In this document: positions 1-11,649 of the stretch, in pieces | Position numbering within the stretch: position 1 is the stretch's first letter | Layout of the letters: the number at the start of each line of letters is the position of its first letter | Assembly (NCBI RefSeq): GCF_041146395.1 | Contig: NC_090986.1 | Span: 47,714,001-47,778,000 of the forward strand | Source of the DNA: Eulemur rufifrons | Taxonomy: Eukaryota; Chordata; Mammalia; Primates; Lemuridae | DNA length: 64,000 bases | Reading direction: 5' to 3' | Translations under genes and position numbers: made by a program | Notes under the pieces: generated by a model | Seen by the model: only the letters and a program-made list of their open reading frames with translations | Databases searched by the model: none | Told to the model about the DNA's origin: nothing

Positions 1-680
1 GATGGTTTACCAGGCATAGTGTTCTTTAGGAAGATATCAAGTTTTGAATATACAGTTTTTTCTTCTTTTCATTATTATCCAAGAAAACACTGGCAGCACA
101 TTACACTGTACAGTATCGGTTATTTACCCTCATGATCATTTGGCTGCGTGGACCTGTGGCCTGCTGGTACTGTCCAGCATCTTGAGAGAGTATTGCACTG
201 CATAGCTCATTGCTAGCCTGGGGAAAAAATCAGAATTCGAAATTTTCAGTACAGTTTGTACTAAATGCATATCACTTTCACACCACTGAAAAGTCAAAAT
301 ATTGTTCAGTCAAACCATCATAAGTAGGGGACCGTCTATAATAAACATACACATATATGTATACATGTATATATAACGAATAAAACAAATTTCTCAACAA
401 GAACTTTACCCAATAACCGGTTTATATAATATTAGCTACATCAAAGAAAAATGAAAGGAAACTAAGAAATTACCTATTCTTTCTAACAAGAATTTCTTTT
501 TGGATACCTTAAAACCTAGCTAAAGACTTTGAAGTGGTTGGAATTCGGGCTTTGGACAAACTTGCATCAAATTGTGGTTCTACTTACTAGATTTGTTACC
601 TAGGATGATTGTGGTGTTATGATATATATGTTGGTTTTTGTTTATAGTTCCTAGCTCATATTAATAACTCTCACAGTCCT
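1..680. other. AT-rich intergenic/intronic sequence, no feature recognised
   Basis: No gene or clear repeat is seen. A short AT-rich alternating purine/pyrimidine run lies near 345-375 (ATACACATATATGTATAC type). Confidence 0.6.
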
Positions 681-1506
681 TGTTATAATGTTGGGGTGGT
701 TTAGCCTTCAGGAGCAGCCCTCAAGAGATCTCTCTCTCTGACCTTCTCCTCTCCTCCTCATACCTCCCAAGGCAGGACTCTCTCTGATTGTGGTCTAATG
801 ACCCTCATTGGAGAAAGAGTCCTGCCCAGTACCCTGCAGGAAGGAATGCTACACAGAGAGGCCAGGAAGAATCTGAACAGACAGGACTTACTGGGTTTAG
901 ATCATGTGCTTTTTGACCAATCATACATCCACATGGTTGTCAATCATGCCTGTGTAATGAAGTCTCCATTAAAACCCAAGGGGATCGGGTTTGGAGACCT
1001 TTCCAATAGCTGAACACAAGGAGGAGGCTCCTGGAGGATGGCACACCCAAGGGAGGCATAGAGGCTCCATACCCCTTCCCCATACCCTAGATGCCCTATG
1101 CATCTCCTCCTCTGTATCCTTTGCAATCTCCTATACAAGAAACGGGTAAATATAAGTGTTCCACTGAGTTCTGTGAGCCACTCCAGCAAATTAATGAACT
1201 CAAAGAGGGAGGGGAGTCATGAGAATCCCAGCTTCAAGCTGGTTGATCAGAAGCTTTGGAGGCCTGCACTTGTGACTGGTGTGTATGGGGAGGGGGTGCG
1301 TCTTGGGGACTGAGCCCTCACTCTGTGGCATCTGACACTGTCTCTGGGTAGATAGTATTTGAATTGAATTAGAGAACTGCCAGCTGGTGTCCACTGCTCG
1401 GCATATGGGGAAAAAAACCCATATTTGGCCACAGAAATCCTCTTCTGTGTTGACTGTTGTGGAGTTTAGAGGAAAGCACAGTTTGGGGAGTGTTTTTCTC
1501 AAAGCA
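681..1506 (+). mobile_element. Probable solo LTR of an endogenous retrovirus (subfamily not assigned)
   Basis: The segment starts with TG near 681 and ends with CA near 1506. It is less AT-rich than its flanks. It has the block order I associate with an old mammalian ERV LTR: a promoter-like half, then about 1110-1200 a degenerate polyadenylation zone (ATACAAGAAACGGGTAAATA) followed by a CTGAGTTCTGTGAGCCACTC-type R/U5 block, and an end block with CAGCTGGTGTCC. No internal retroviral genes are attached, so it looks like a solo LTR. Flanking 5-bp duplications are not clear. An 11-bp perfect inverted repeat lies inside it (771-781 and 816-826). The short open frames within it are not genes. Confidence 0.65.
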
Positions 1507-1569
1507 GTGATAAATCAGTAACATTAACCATGACCTCAAACACAATCATAACCAGAAAGCTGTGAATTG

Positions 1570-1745
1570 CCAAATGTTTAACATACCAGGCATTATGTTA
1601 AATATCTACTAAATTTTATCATGTTTAATCCTCATTAAACCATTGAAATAAGTATTGCTACACCACATAGACAATTGAGGTCTAGAGAAATGAATTAATT
1701 GGATTCAATCTCATATCTGACTGACTCCAATGGCCAGACTCTTAA
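1570..1745 (-). repeat. MIR SINE fragment
   Basis: The reverse complement follows the MIR core: a CAGGCATTATG block, then TTTAATCCTCATTAA, then a GAGGTCTAGAGAAATG block. It is strongly diverged, as expected for MIR. Confidence 0.7.
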
Positions 1746-1794
1746 GTACAAGAAACATGGTGCTTCCTGTTTGAATTAATTTCCTTTTATCAAT

Positions 1795-1890
1795 AAAAGA
1801 GAGGTACTTACACTTAACAAGACTGTTGAGATGATTAAATGTGTCAAATCATATGAAGGGTCTGTAACACGAGGTTAACACTCAATAAAC
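1795..1890 (+). repeat. MIR SINE 3' fragment
   Basis: TTGAGATGATTAAATG followed by AACACTCAATAAACTAGT matches the 3' half of MIR in forward orientation. It lies next to, and opposite to, the preceding MIR. Confidence 0.55.
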
Positions 1891-2724
1891 TAGTGGAAAA
1901 CAAACAAACAAAAATTATGTAGCAATGTAAGATGTGAGTGTCAGAATCAACCCTTGTGATTTAGTTTCCCCTTTTCAGGTTGCCAATAAGTTAACTAAGC
2001 AACTGGATGGTTCAGTGATTTACAAAGAGCTCAAACAACCGTTAGAGCCAAAACTAAGAGAAGCTATATTTCTTCATAGCTTGGACCTTGCAGTAGTAAA
2101 GGTGCTACAGAAAACTGATTGAGTTTCAGAGACAAAAGAGAAAACAATATTGTTGAAGGTGTACCTCTGAAGAATAATGGAAAATGATAGTTATTTAGCA
2201 TTGAGACAAAAATAAAACTTAGTAACTCACCTTAAGCATGCAAAAGTTCAATGTGATATGTAAAATGACTATTCTGTTTTCCACTGAGAATGAAAAAATT
2301 GCAGTTAAATTGAATAAGAACTATTTAGTTACTGTGAACACTTGTTTTGCTAAAAACCAGAGCATGTTAATGGAAGAGGTCTTAGAAACATTCTTTTAAG
2401 GCTCTAAGAATCAAATAGATAACTATCACCCTGAGATGAATTAGACTCAGTACTATCTAAGCAGTAGAATAAATTTGAGGCCATCCAAAACTCAATATTT
2501 AGTGATTTGCATTCTGCCAATGTACAGAATTGGCTTACTGCTCAGATCTATTATATTGAAAATCTGATATTTTATATAATTAAGAGAAACCCTTCAAAAA
2601 TTAAAGCATTTTAAATGAGCCACTCAGCTTTAAGATTCTACCAAATACTGCTTCAGTTGAAATAACTCCTACAGGAAAAGATAAAATAATGATTCCATTT
2701 TACTGTCTTTTAAATTCAGTAATA
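1891..2724. other. AT-rich sequence without recognised features
   Basis: No gene or confident repeat. A short open frame at 1934-2122 has no recognisable domain and lacks support. Confidence 0.5.
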
Positions 2725-2965
2725 ATGGCTTGTAATTATAGAGCACCTCTCTTCCACAGAGCTTAATGTGTTTTGCAGACATTGCCTCATTAATCTTTTT
2801 ACCTTCCTTTTAAGGTAGGTATCATGGTCCTCATTATACAGATGGAGAACCTGAGGCACAGAGAAGTTAATTGATTTGCCCAAGGTCACACAGCAAGTAA
2901 GTGACAAGGCTATGACTTCTGACTCAGCATCTAATGCCTTGCACACCAGGCCATTCAGCTTTTCC
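2725..2965 (-). repeat. MIR-family SINE (MIR3-like), well preserved
   Basis: Contains GAGGCACAGAGAAGTTAA and TTGCCCAAGGTCACACAGC in reverse-complement orientation, then an ACACCAGGCCATTCAGC end block. This is the clearest MIR copy in the window. Confidence 0.85.
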
Positions 2966-4090
2966 CATTGGGGAGGAATAAGCCATTCATTTTTATCAAA
3001 GTTCAACTCCAGGCTGCTAAATTCCTTGGGGCAAAGTTGCATACTGCGATTTCACACCACAGCATCGGCACATTGTCAATTCACACAGAGGAGCTCTCGT
3101 ACTGAACTGCAAGGTTACTCATAGAAATAGAGAAGAAAAGAGGTCTAAAAATGGCTCTCTCAGATGTCTGAGTTTGTACTCTAACAACTCACACCACCAT
3201 TTTCAAACAACCGACAGCATAAAAACCTGAAAATTTCAGATATCAGACTCTAATGATTGTAAATGTTTTTTAAAACATTTTAAAAGTGGTAAAACAAAAG
3301 CCCTAACCAGGTCATAGTAAAAGTGTTGCTTTACAGATGTGCTTTACTTATTTATGTGTGTGGATTTTTATTGATTTGTCTAAGGCACACAAACTTCTCT
3401 ATCTGGTCTTTGGAAAACATTCATAAATAAGCAACCTCGTCCAAACAAGACAATCAGCACTTAAAAAGTTATCGCTTCAAAACAACAGCAAAACATTACG
3501 TGAAGCTACTGTCTAATGTGCACGATAAATCGCTGATTGTGTAAAACCTGAAAGAAGAAATTCCAGACACAAAGGTTGTCTGATTTTTTGATGGCCCAAT
3601 ATTCTATTTAAGTGAGCAGCACAGAATACCATTTTCTTGGTGGATGAAGATGCAATAACACCATTCAGTGGCCCATTTGTACTGCTTAGTACAAAACAGG
3701 AGAAATTCAGAGAAATGCCAAAATGTAGTTTTCTTCATTCCAAGTCAGCCTAAGAAGATTATTGTCATTAATGATTTTTTCCTCTGAAGCATAACCAAGC
3801 AAGAGCCATAGAAATTCTTAGCTGATTTAATGTTCTGTAGACACTGCAGTGTGTTAGTGAAAGTGAAACAATAACAAGAATCCTTTGCCATGAAATGATA
3901 CTGTGGTTTAATTAGTGAATGGCCTCCTTCATGCAATTCTCATAGATTTACAGTGAGTTATAACTTTAGTTCACTCCTGCAGGCACTAAAAAACAATTGT
4001 TGATTGCTTGTATAGGCAACAGGGGTGGTATAGCCCATGAAATGGATTATGTCTTAGTGTTCTGAAACGTATTTGGTCATATCATTCTTG
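2966..4090. other. Repeat-free block; 3440-3970 is a candidate conserved non-coding element
   Basis: No transposon signature, microsatellite or coding potential is visible. The block 3440-3970 has a more balanced composition than its flanks and no decayed-repeat look. Conservation is an inference only; a multi-species alignment would decide it. Confidence 0.3.
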
Positions 4091-4094
4091 AGCT

Positions 4095-4295
4095 TGGATC
4101 CTTTTAACACTCATTGTAGGTCAACAAGGTCCGTGCCTCTTAGGAAAAAGATAGAAATAAGCAATCTTGCTTCTTAACAGTTTCCTCTCTTAGAAAGTAA
4201 ACTTAGTAAAAGTAGGAATTGTTGTGTTTTTGTTCATTGATATATGCCATAAGCTTACAACAAACATTTCAATATATATTTGTTAAATGAATAAA
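4095..4295 (+). repeat. L2 LINE 3'-end fragment
   Basis: The order AGAAAGTAAACTTAGTAAAAGTAGG, a TTGTTCATTGATATATG block, and an ending TTTGTTAAATGAATAAATAA matches the degenerate 3' tail of L2. Confidence 0.6.
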
Positions 4296-4464
4296 TAAAA
4301 TGAAAAGAATTGATTATTAAAAACAAAACCATACCAACATCTCCGCAAATATCTCAGAGATGTATTTTACATTCTTACTACAAATGGGATATGTCATGCT
4401 TTATAAGGTTTCTGGAAGCAAGTTGTCTCCAAAATTGTACCACATTGTCATTAATTTTTCCAGG

Positions 4465-4715
4465 TCTCCTAGTGCTTAAGAGCAAGACAAGCTGGGTTTT
4501 GATCAGAGTTTTAACGGTTAATAGCTATGTAATTTGCACAGAATATTATTTGACTTGTCTGTGCCTCAAGTTTCTTCTCTGAAATCAGAATAATAATAAT
4601 AATAATGCTTACCTCCTATAGTTATTATGAGGATTAATTGAGTTAACATATATGAAACTCATAAAAGAATCCTGGAAATTTTTTAAATGCTACATGTATT
4701 AACTATCATTAGTTA
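4465..4715 (+). repeat. MIR SINE
   Basis: Nearly full MIR order: TAAGAGCAAGACAAGC, TGGGTTTTGATC, CTGTGCCTCAAGTTTCTTC, AATAATAATAATAATGCTTACCTCC, TGAGGATTAATTGAGTTAA. Forward orientation. The (AAT)n expansion is common in this part of MIR. Confidence 0.85.
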
Positions 4716-5690
4716 ATAACTGAGACCTGCCTGATCACTCTTCAAATGATACTGTCAAGTCAGAATTAGATTTCATTATTGCTAATATTTTTTGTTGTTG
4801 TAATGGGTGTGAAGGGAACATGAGACCCTCCCCCTTTTAAAGCTATTTAAAAATAACAGCAAAAAACACATGTCACATAAATAGGAATTAACCTAATATG
4901 AATTCTGAATCATGAGTAAATACCAAATTTTATGCAAAATATCTTTTTGAAGTCTCTGAGTTTCCTGGTTTTCTGAAAATTCAGACCATTGAATATGTGA
5001 AAAGAAGAAAAATTGGGCCTAGGTTAGTGAATATGCCAACTGAGATTCTTGACAAACACATAAATCAAAGTAATCTTCAGAATGTGTACTCATCAGCACT
5101 TGTATGTCTCTCCTTGCTTTTGGCTGCTGTTACTGGGCCATGGAGAGGACTTCAGTCTAGAACCTGTATGATTAACATAGTGTCTCCCAGAGAGAGCCAT
5201 TTGAATGCAAAATGATTTTTTTTCCTCATAACCATTAGACTAAATTGGTGGCCCAGCAAAGCCTTTGGCTTTGGACCTCCCAGCCAGTTCACAAGATTAG
5301 AGGTGTCAATCAGAAGAACTATCAGGGTAAGGGCAATATTTCAGACTTTTAAAATCATCAATATCCATTATTTGTAATAATAACCACGAGAGGAAAGCAA
5401 AACAAAATGAAAGACAGGAAAAGGAAGGCAAGGCAAGACAAGGCCAGATAAAGAGAACATGACAGGGAAATGGCATATTTTACTATCCCACAATTTTGAA
5501 AGTACAATAGGAGTTGTTCACATTTATTCTCCTACCTCACCTATACTTTGCTGGCACAAAGCACCTTCTTATGCTACAATATCCACCACTGCTTGATACC
5601 CTCACAACCTCCACACCCAAGCTGCTTCTTTCCTAATCACAAAACTAAAGCCACTATCCAGAAAGACATACTTACAATTGTTGTGGAATC
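4716..5690. other. Sequence without recognised features
   Basis: Nothing gene-like is seen. An A/G-rich low-complexity patch lies at about 5385-5460. Confidence 0.45.
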
Positions 5691-5699
5691 TTCTCTTTC

Positions 5700-6370
5700 C
5701 ATTATACTTTACATGGAATCCAACAGATAATTTCACACACTCTACCTATGAAATATGTTCTAAATTAAATTACTTCTCACCATCTTCACTGTTAACTCCC
5801 TAACCCAAACTCTATCACAACAGTCTCCTAATTAATCTGTTTCTAGTGTTGCCTCCCTACAATCTGTTCTACTCATATCAAAAGTGACCTTTACCTATGT
5901 CCAGTGGCTTCCCTTCACTTTTAAAATAAATCTCTACCTCTTTATCCTAGCATAGGCAGCCCAACATGGTCTAACCCTGTCTAACTTTCATAGTTACTCC
6001 TATCAAACTGAGTCAACCATATAGACTTTCTTTCTGTTCTTTGAATATTCTGAGATATTTCTGTCCCAAGCCTTTAGGATTTGTCGCTTCGTTAATTTGA
6101 AATATTTTTTCACGAAACTCTTCACGTGACCTCATCATTCCAGTCTCAGATGAAATGTTACCTCCTCATTTGTGTCTTCTGATGTCATCTACACTAAAAT
6201 AACCTCTACACACTCTGTGCCTTTATGCTGCTTTATTTTCTTCATTATAATTTGTTGATGTTTTTAATTACTCTTTTTCTTATATAGGCCAGATTTTCTG
6301 GCTTATTCACTATTCTATATTTAGGCCTTTGACAAATAGCATGCTCTTACTAAGTATTTGTTGAAGGAGA
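5700..6370 (+). repeat. L2 LINE 3' region
   Basis: Follows the L2 3' order over several hundred bases: AACAGTCTCCTAATTAATCTG, CAGTGGCTTCCCTTC, CAACATGGTCTAACCCTGTC, CAGATGAAATGTTACCTCC, and an ending TAAGTATTTGTTGAAGGAG. The reverse-transcriptase part is absent, as in most L2 copies. No open frame survives. Confidence 0.85.
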
Positions 6371-6439
6371 AAGGAGATAAATAAATGAATAGAAAAAATA
6401 AAGAATCAAGTAAAGCTAGGGGTATATTAAAGATCATCC

Positions 6440-6580
6440 AGTCCAAATCTTACTCTAGAGATGGGACAAGAAAATGATGTGCCCAAAATAACAAAAGTAG
6501 TTACTATTCTATGTGTGTCTAGAATCCTGGTTTGTTGGCACTCAGTTATTACCATTTCCATTGGCCAACACTGCCTCCCA
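6440..6580 (-). repeat. Possible MIR-like fragment
   Basis: CATCCAGTCCAAAT, a GAGATGGGACAAGAAAATG block and GCCCAAAATAACAAAAG resemble the reverse complement of a MIR/MIR3-type element, but divergence is high. Confidence 0.4.
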
Positions 6581-8775
6581 AAGTCATAAATATTGTGATA
6601 TAACTGCAAAGATGGAACAAGTAAATCATACAATTGCCATACAAAGAGAGATCAGAACTCACTATAAATTAATTCATTATGTTTTCAAAACTTAACCTGC
6701 CTTGGAAGGATCATTAAATCCCAGTACATCCATATACTGCTCCTTATTTTTCAAACTCTCACAATCATCTTTCTCTGAACTCAGAACCCATCCATTTTTT
6801 GAGAACCTGAAGATATAGCCACTAAACAATAAAAAAATAAGAAAAATATAGTATGTCACATTAAGATAATTACCATGGTTAAAAAAAAAAAAAAAAAAGA
6901 AAGCAAGAAGGGAGGTTAGAAAGTGCCTGGGAATGGAGTGTGTGACCAATTTTAAATGACAATTTAAAAAAAAATTTATTTATGAAAAAGTTTTTGATGT
7001 TTTTAACTTCTTCATAAAAAGAATAAATTCAATATTATTTTTTATACCTACCATGGAACACAACTGTTAATTATTTCCAAATATTTTATAGAAATTTTTT
7101 CTCATATCTTACCATAAAAAGCATACTATTAAATTTAGCAAAATCTTTATTAGTCAAGTTAATAATTGAACATTGGTAAATCTTCCCTATGTTATTATAA
7201 CTCACCAGAGGTTCAGATTGCCAAAAATCAATTTTTTTTTAACATAGTATGTAGCATATATTAGATTTGAATTGAAGACAACATTCTTTTCTTTCCTCTA
7301 AACACAATCTCAGTCCCTTTCCATCCAGTAAATTTCAAGTGTTTTATATATACTTTATGGAGTCTCGTAAAACAGCTTAACGGCCAAGGGTGATAAAATT
7401 GTGAGGCTGAAATGTGACATGGGTTATGATGTTTGTAAAATATAGTTAAAGATTAATCTAGCAGCCTCAGATGTCTTTTTAAAAAACGGCAGTCTAATGG
7501 TGAGATAAACACGCACACAATTAGAGGCAAAAACTTTTTTTAATTTAACTTTTTTTTTTTTTTTTGACTACACCAGCTATTTACAAAAAGGTTCTTCATT
7601 CTGTCTTCTTTCTTACATTATATTCAGTATGCATCAGGATGATCTCCCAGGGGAATTTTCAGGATTATTCATTCTTTGAATAATGGCTTGTATGCGAGCT
7701 TCAAAGAAATGCAGTAGGAGTGGGAAGAAAAACATTTTCATTTCCAAAGAAACGTTCTGAACTTCCCAGGGGACACTGAGAAAAGATTTTCTTGAACTGA
7801 GGGACACCTGACAGTCACTTAAGTGGCTCAGTGCATTCACAGTAACAAGTGATTTTCCCTCCTCCCCATATCCTAGTTTTATGTATGAGAACAACTCGGT
7901 ATTCAAATAATGCATAATCTCACTTATAGTACAGGGAATTCATTAATGGATAATGCAGAGAAAAAGCGAGACAATGTCATCCACAGAAAAAGTAAAGCGC
8001 TCCCTTGTGGCAGGATAAGGTTTCATTCAGTCTGATCTGAATTGAAAGACTTTCGATCCTCTTCTCTGCTTAGAGACAGTTTTGCTTTTCAACAGGAGCT
8101 GCAGAAGAATTGTAGAGTTTTGAAAAAAAGCAAACACATTTTGATCAGCATTACATTCAGGGCACTACTCTTCTGCTACTCACTTATTGTGAGTCTGGCA
8201 ATACCTTTCTTGGACAAAGAAAAGTGGGTTCAATTCAATGGAAAACAAACAGCTTGAGCATGTAACCACAATGCACTTAAGTTAGCTTCATAAGTAAAAA
8301 CTCTTCCTTTATTTTCACTTAAGGGTTTGAGAAAATTTTAAATATGAACATAATGGCATGAACATATAATATACTATCATCCTTATGCATATATCTTGAT
8401 ATCGGATGAAGTAAAAATTATAGAATTATTAGAATTTTCCCATACAAATAATACATATTAAATCTGAGCACACAAAAATTCATCTTTTGAGTTTTGTTTT
8501 TAGTTAAGTAGTGATTTTTGGTGGAATCTAAAGTCTTTAATAAGTCTTATCATGATTTTCAATATTTTTATTGAATATCATAGTCACACAGGTAATGGAT
8601 GACAACTTTAACAAAAGCTTTCTTTTTCTTAAACACAGGAATAGTTTTCTACTCTTAGAGCTTTTTTCCCTAAAAGAACACATAAGTATTCCTTGTAAAC
8701 TTTACCCACTGGTTCTCTGATTGCATCTCCCTCATTAACATCCAGATATTTAAATTTTATCTAAACTGTCAAGAA
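6581..8775. other. Mostly unique sequence; 7380-8260 is a candidate conserved non-coding block
   Basis: An 18-A run lies at 6881-6898 and a T run near 7551-7565. The part 7380-8260 carries no recognisable transposon. It has less decayed-looking sequence with scattered GCGAGAC and GCGCTCCC words, unusual in this AT-rich region. No gene is supported. Confidence 0.3.
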
Positions 8776-8779
8776 CTTG

Positions 8780-9310
8780 TAAATCCATTCACTCATTTAT
8801 TCATTGAGTTTAACAATGAGTTTAACAACTCGTTGAGAGTCTGCTATGTGCCAAATCCTGCATTTGCTGTGGGAAATTCGGCATAAATAAGACTGATGCA
8901 GAAACATCGTGGAGATTTTAGGAAAGGATGTATCATGATTCAGTTAGAATTTTAAAAGATTATTCTGACTACTCTATGAAGATTAGTGTGAGAAGAAACA
9001 AAGAGGCTACAAAAAGACCAGGAAAAAGCATTTTCTCCCAATTAGGGCAGCCATGATAGGTAGATCCAACCTAGGGGAGTGGAGGCAAAGGATAGTGAAT
9101 GGTCAAGGTGAAACTGACAGAACTGCACAGAGAGAGAGGCAGATGTCATATTTGCTGCAAACACCATCTCTGGGAGCAGTTTATTTACCAAGAAAGGTTA
9201 ACTGGAGAGGAAGCTAGCTGTGGAGAAATGAGTTCAATTTTGGATGTGTTGAGTTGTTGTGACGTGTTTGGCAAAAGGAAAAAAATCAGTAAAAAAATAA
9301 ATAAATAAAA
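8780..9310 (+). repeat. Ancient LINE 3'-region fragment (old L1M/L1ME type or similar), copy 1
   Basis: Begins with CATTTATTCATTGAG and a GTCTGCTATGTGCC block, then continues through CAAAGAGGCTACAAAAAGACC and AGTTCAATTTTGGATGTGTTGAG. This order recurs at 11650-13300 in the same window. I recognise it as a common old mammalian LINE 3' region, but the subfamily is uncertain. Confidence 0.5.
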
Positions 9311-10429
9311 CTGGACACATGATTCTGAGGCTCAGTGTCAGTGACTATGTTCTGGACATACTTTTTTGTGATTCATTGAGATTTATTTTATACCGGAAGT
9401 TATGAAAATGGATAGGGTATCTTAGAAAGAATGATTAAAATGATGAAACGGTAATCTTAAAGTCAAATCCAGAGAAACTCAAAATGTCAGAATCATATAA
9501 AAGAGATTAAAAACAGAAAGTAGAAACCAAAAGAGTAGCCAAAACATGGAAACCAGAAAAGTGTGATATCGTTTCTTCCATAAGGGAATGGTTCAAGCAA
9601 AGAGTGTCTAGTATTGCCCAATGATAAAAAGAACCTAAAAATATTAAATTAAAATAACTAAATAAGTAAGCCTGTGTTGAAATGAACAAGGGGATCTGTA
9701 AGAACAGCTTTTCCCTTTACAAATTGTTGCACAGCAGGGTGACAGCCTCTGAAGAAACTGTTTCAAAGAGATTAAACTGGGAAGGGGATGTACAGAACTT
9801 TCGCAGATGAAGCCATACTAAAGACAAGTAGCAGTGATTCTGGGAAAAGAAATTGCCAGATTTTATACATTCTGATATTTTCAGCCAAATAGGATGGCAG
9901 TTGGTTGAGCAAAAACAAAAGCACCCCTGCAGTTTCCTTGAGAAAGGTATACATTGGTGCTTCTATTAATAGTAAATTTGCTTTAACTTGGAGTAAACTA
10001 GAATTTTCCATCTGGAGTAAATGGGACCTGGGGAAATATAATCAGAACAGAAAGATTCAAGTGAGTATAGGAAAATAGTTTTTCAACTAAGATATATTAA
10101 TTGAATATATCAACATGGATGTTATTGATGACTTTAACTGAGAAAGTTAGATTGGAGTATATTTAGAAGTAAATTACAGGAGAAAAAGTTTTATTAGGAG
10201 TTTGGAAAGCTCTTTTGAGAAGTTTACCTCTAAATAAAGGTGAGAACAAGGAAACAGTAAAGCTGTATAGTATAGTTGGAGGAATGTATATGAATGTGTT
10301 TGTGTTTTATTTATTTATTTTGTTGTTTTTTAATAGTATTAATTTTAACATACAGTTAATTTATTCTTCATTAATTTCATTAATGATTGATTGACTTACT
10401 AATGTGATAAACTAGAACATATGAAAAAG
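9311..10429. other. Sequence without confident features
   Basis: May include further decayed LINE sequence. A TTTATTTATTTATTTTG run lies near 10305-10325. No gene is seen. Confidence 0.4.
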
Positions 10430-10830
10430 AAAAGATCCAATAGACAGGAAAATGTTGAAGATAGATGAGAGTTAGGGAATAATCAACTACAAGGTTTAAG
10501 GGATGGGAAGGAAAAGTAAACAAAGGTAAAGCAACTGGACTTCAAGGGAGCACTTTTGTCTAATTGTTCCAAAATAGAGGGATGAACACAGATGAAAAAT
10601 AATTCTAAATTTGGTGTTGAGGAGGCTAGGAAATGACCAATTGAAGATTTCTATTTTGTCTATGATGAAAACAAAACTCTTCTGACAAGAGCGAGTGGGA
10701 ATAAGGGAGATGAGATATGTGAGAAGGTTGAAAACATTTTTATATTGTTATTCAGCAGAGTGGGAAAAAATCTGTCAAGAGAAAGAGCAAAATTGATTGG
10801 AAATAATGAAAGCCCAATAAATATTAATCT
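10430..10830 (+). repeat. Ancient LINE 3'-region fragment
   Basis: Purine-rich forward strand with TTTGTCTATGATGAAAACAA, TTCTGACAAGAGCGAG and GAGATGAGATATGTGAGAAG blocks, resembling the distal part of the same old LINE family as the 8780 and 11650 copies. Highly decayed. Confidence 0.4.
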
Positions 10831-11278
10831 ATTCAGTACTATGGACCCAAATGTTTGGGGAGGAAAGTATAATTTTTCCCAACTATATTCTGCTGCTTGG
10901 TTGGGCTATTGAAATAGTAGATGACTGAATTCATCCATGGTTTGTCAAGAAAGTAAACATGTCACATTTTTACATAAAAATGGAAGCATCTTTCCCACAA
11001 AAGTAAGAAATCTCCTTTTTAAAAAGCAGGTGGTATATACCTTGGGAGGGTGAGAGGTATAAATAAGAATGTTAGAATAGATAAAAGTGAAATGCACAGA
11101 AAAATAGAAAAGATGATGATCTACAAACTGGAGCAGGAGCTGTTAGACAGAATTTTAAAGAAATTAAAATAAATATTATTGAGAAAATGTAAGATATTAA
11201 TAAAAAGGCAGAATTTCCTGAACTCTCACTTTAAGTCCATCCATGTGGCATAATTTTACATGTGACTTAAGTCCAGAT

Positions 11279-11578
11279 CAAGGATTGGCAAACTAGAGCT
11301 CATGCGCCAAATTTGGCCTGCCCACTATGTTTGTAAATAAAATTTTACTGGAACACATCAGTGCCCATCCATTTGCATATGGCCCATGGCAGCATCTATT
11401 TTTATTTTTTTAATTTTTAAATTTTTTTTTATTCTTAAAACTAACTGATTTGGGATGTCCATGGCAGGTTTTGTGCTACCACTCTAAAATAGAACAGTTG
11501 CAACCAAACTTGTGAGGCCCAGAGAGCCTAAAATATTTACTACCTGGAAATATAGACAAAACAATTGCTGATACCCAG
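11279..11578 (+). mobile_element. Non-autonomous hAT-Charlie-type DNA transposon
   Basis: Begins CAAGGATTGGCAAACTAGAG, continues through AATTTGGCCTGCCC, TTTGTAAATAAAATTTTAC, TGGAACACATCAGTGCCC and GCCTAAAATATTTACTACC, and ends GCTGATACCCAG. The two ends form imperfect terminal inverted repeats, as in MER1-type hAT elements. An AT-rich insertion or expansion interrupts the centre at 11398-11440. An intact 8-bp target duplication is not visible. No transposase is encoded. Confidence 0.75.
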
Positions 11579-11649
11579 TCTCAATTCAAACAGTGACAAT
11601 AATAAATTTACACAGAATAATTTTAGATGCATAATTAATTCTTCAGACA

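Noticed and set aside
345..380. AT/CA alternating run as an origin or nuclear matrix site
   Set aside because: It is short and similar runs occur throughout the window; nothing distinguishes it.
7990..8015. CTCF-like site around GCGCTCCCTTGTGGCAGG
   Set aside because: The GTGGCAG half fits, but about four core positions mismatch, so it is not supportable as a site.
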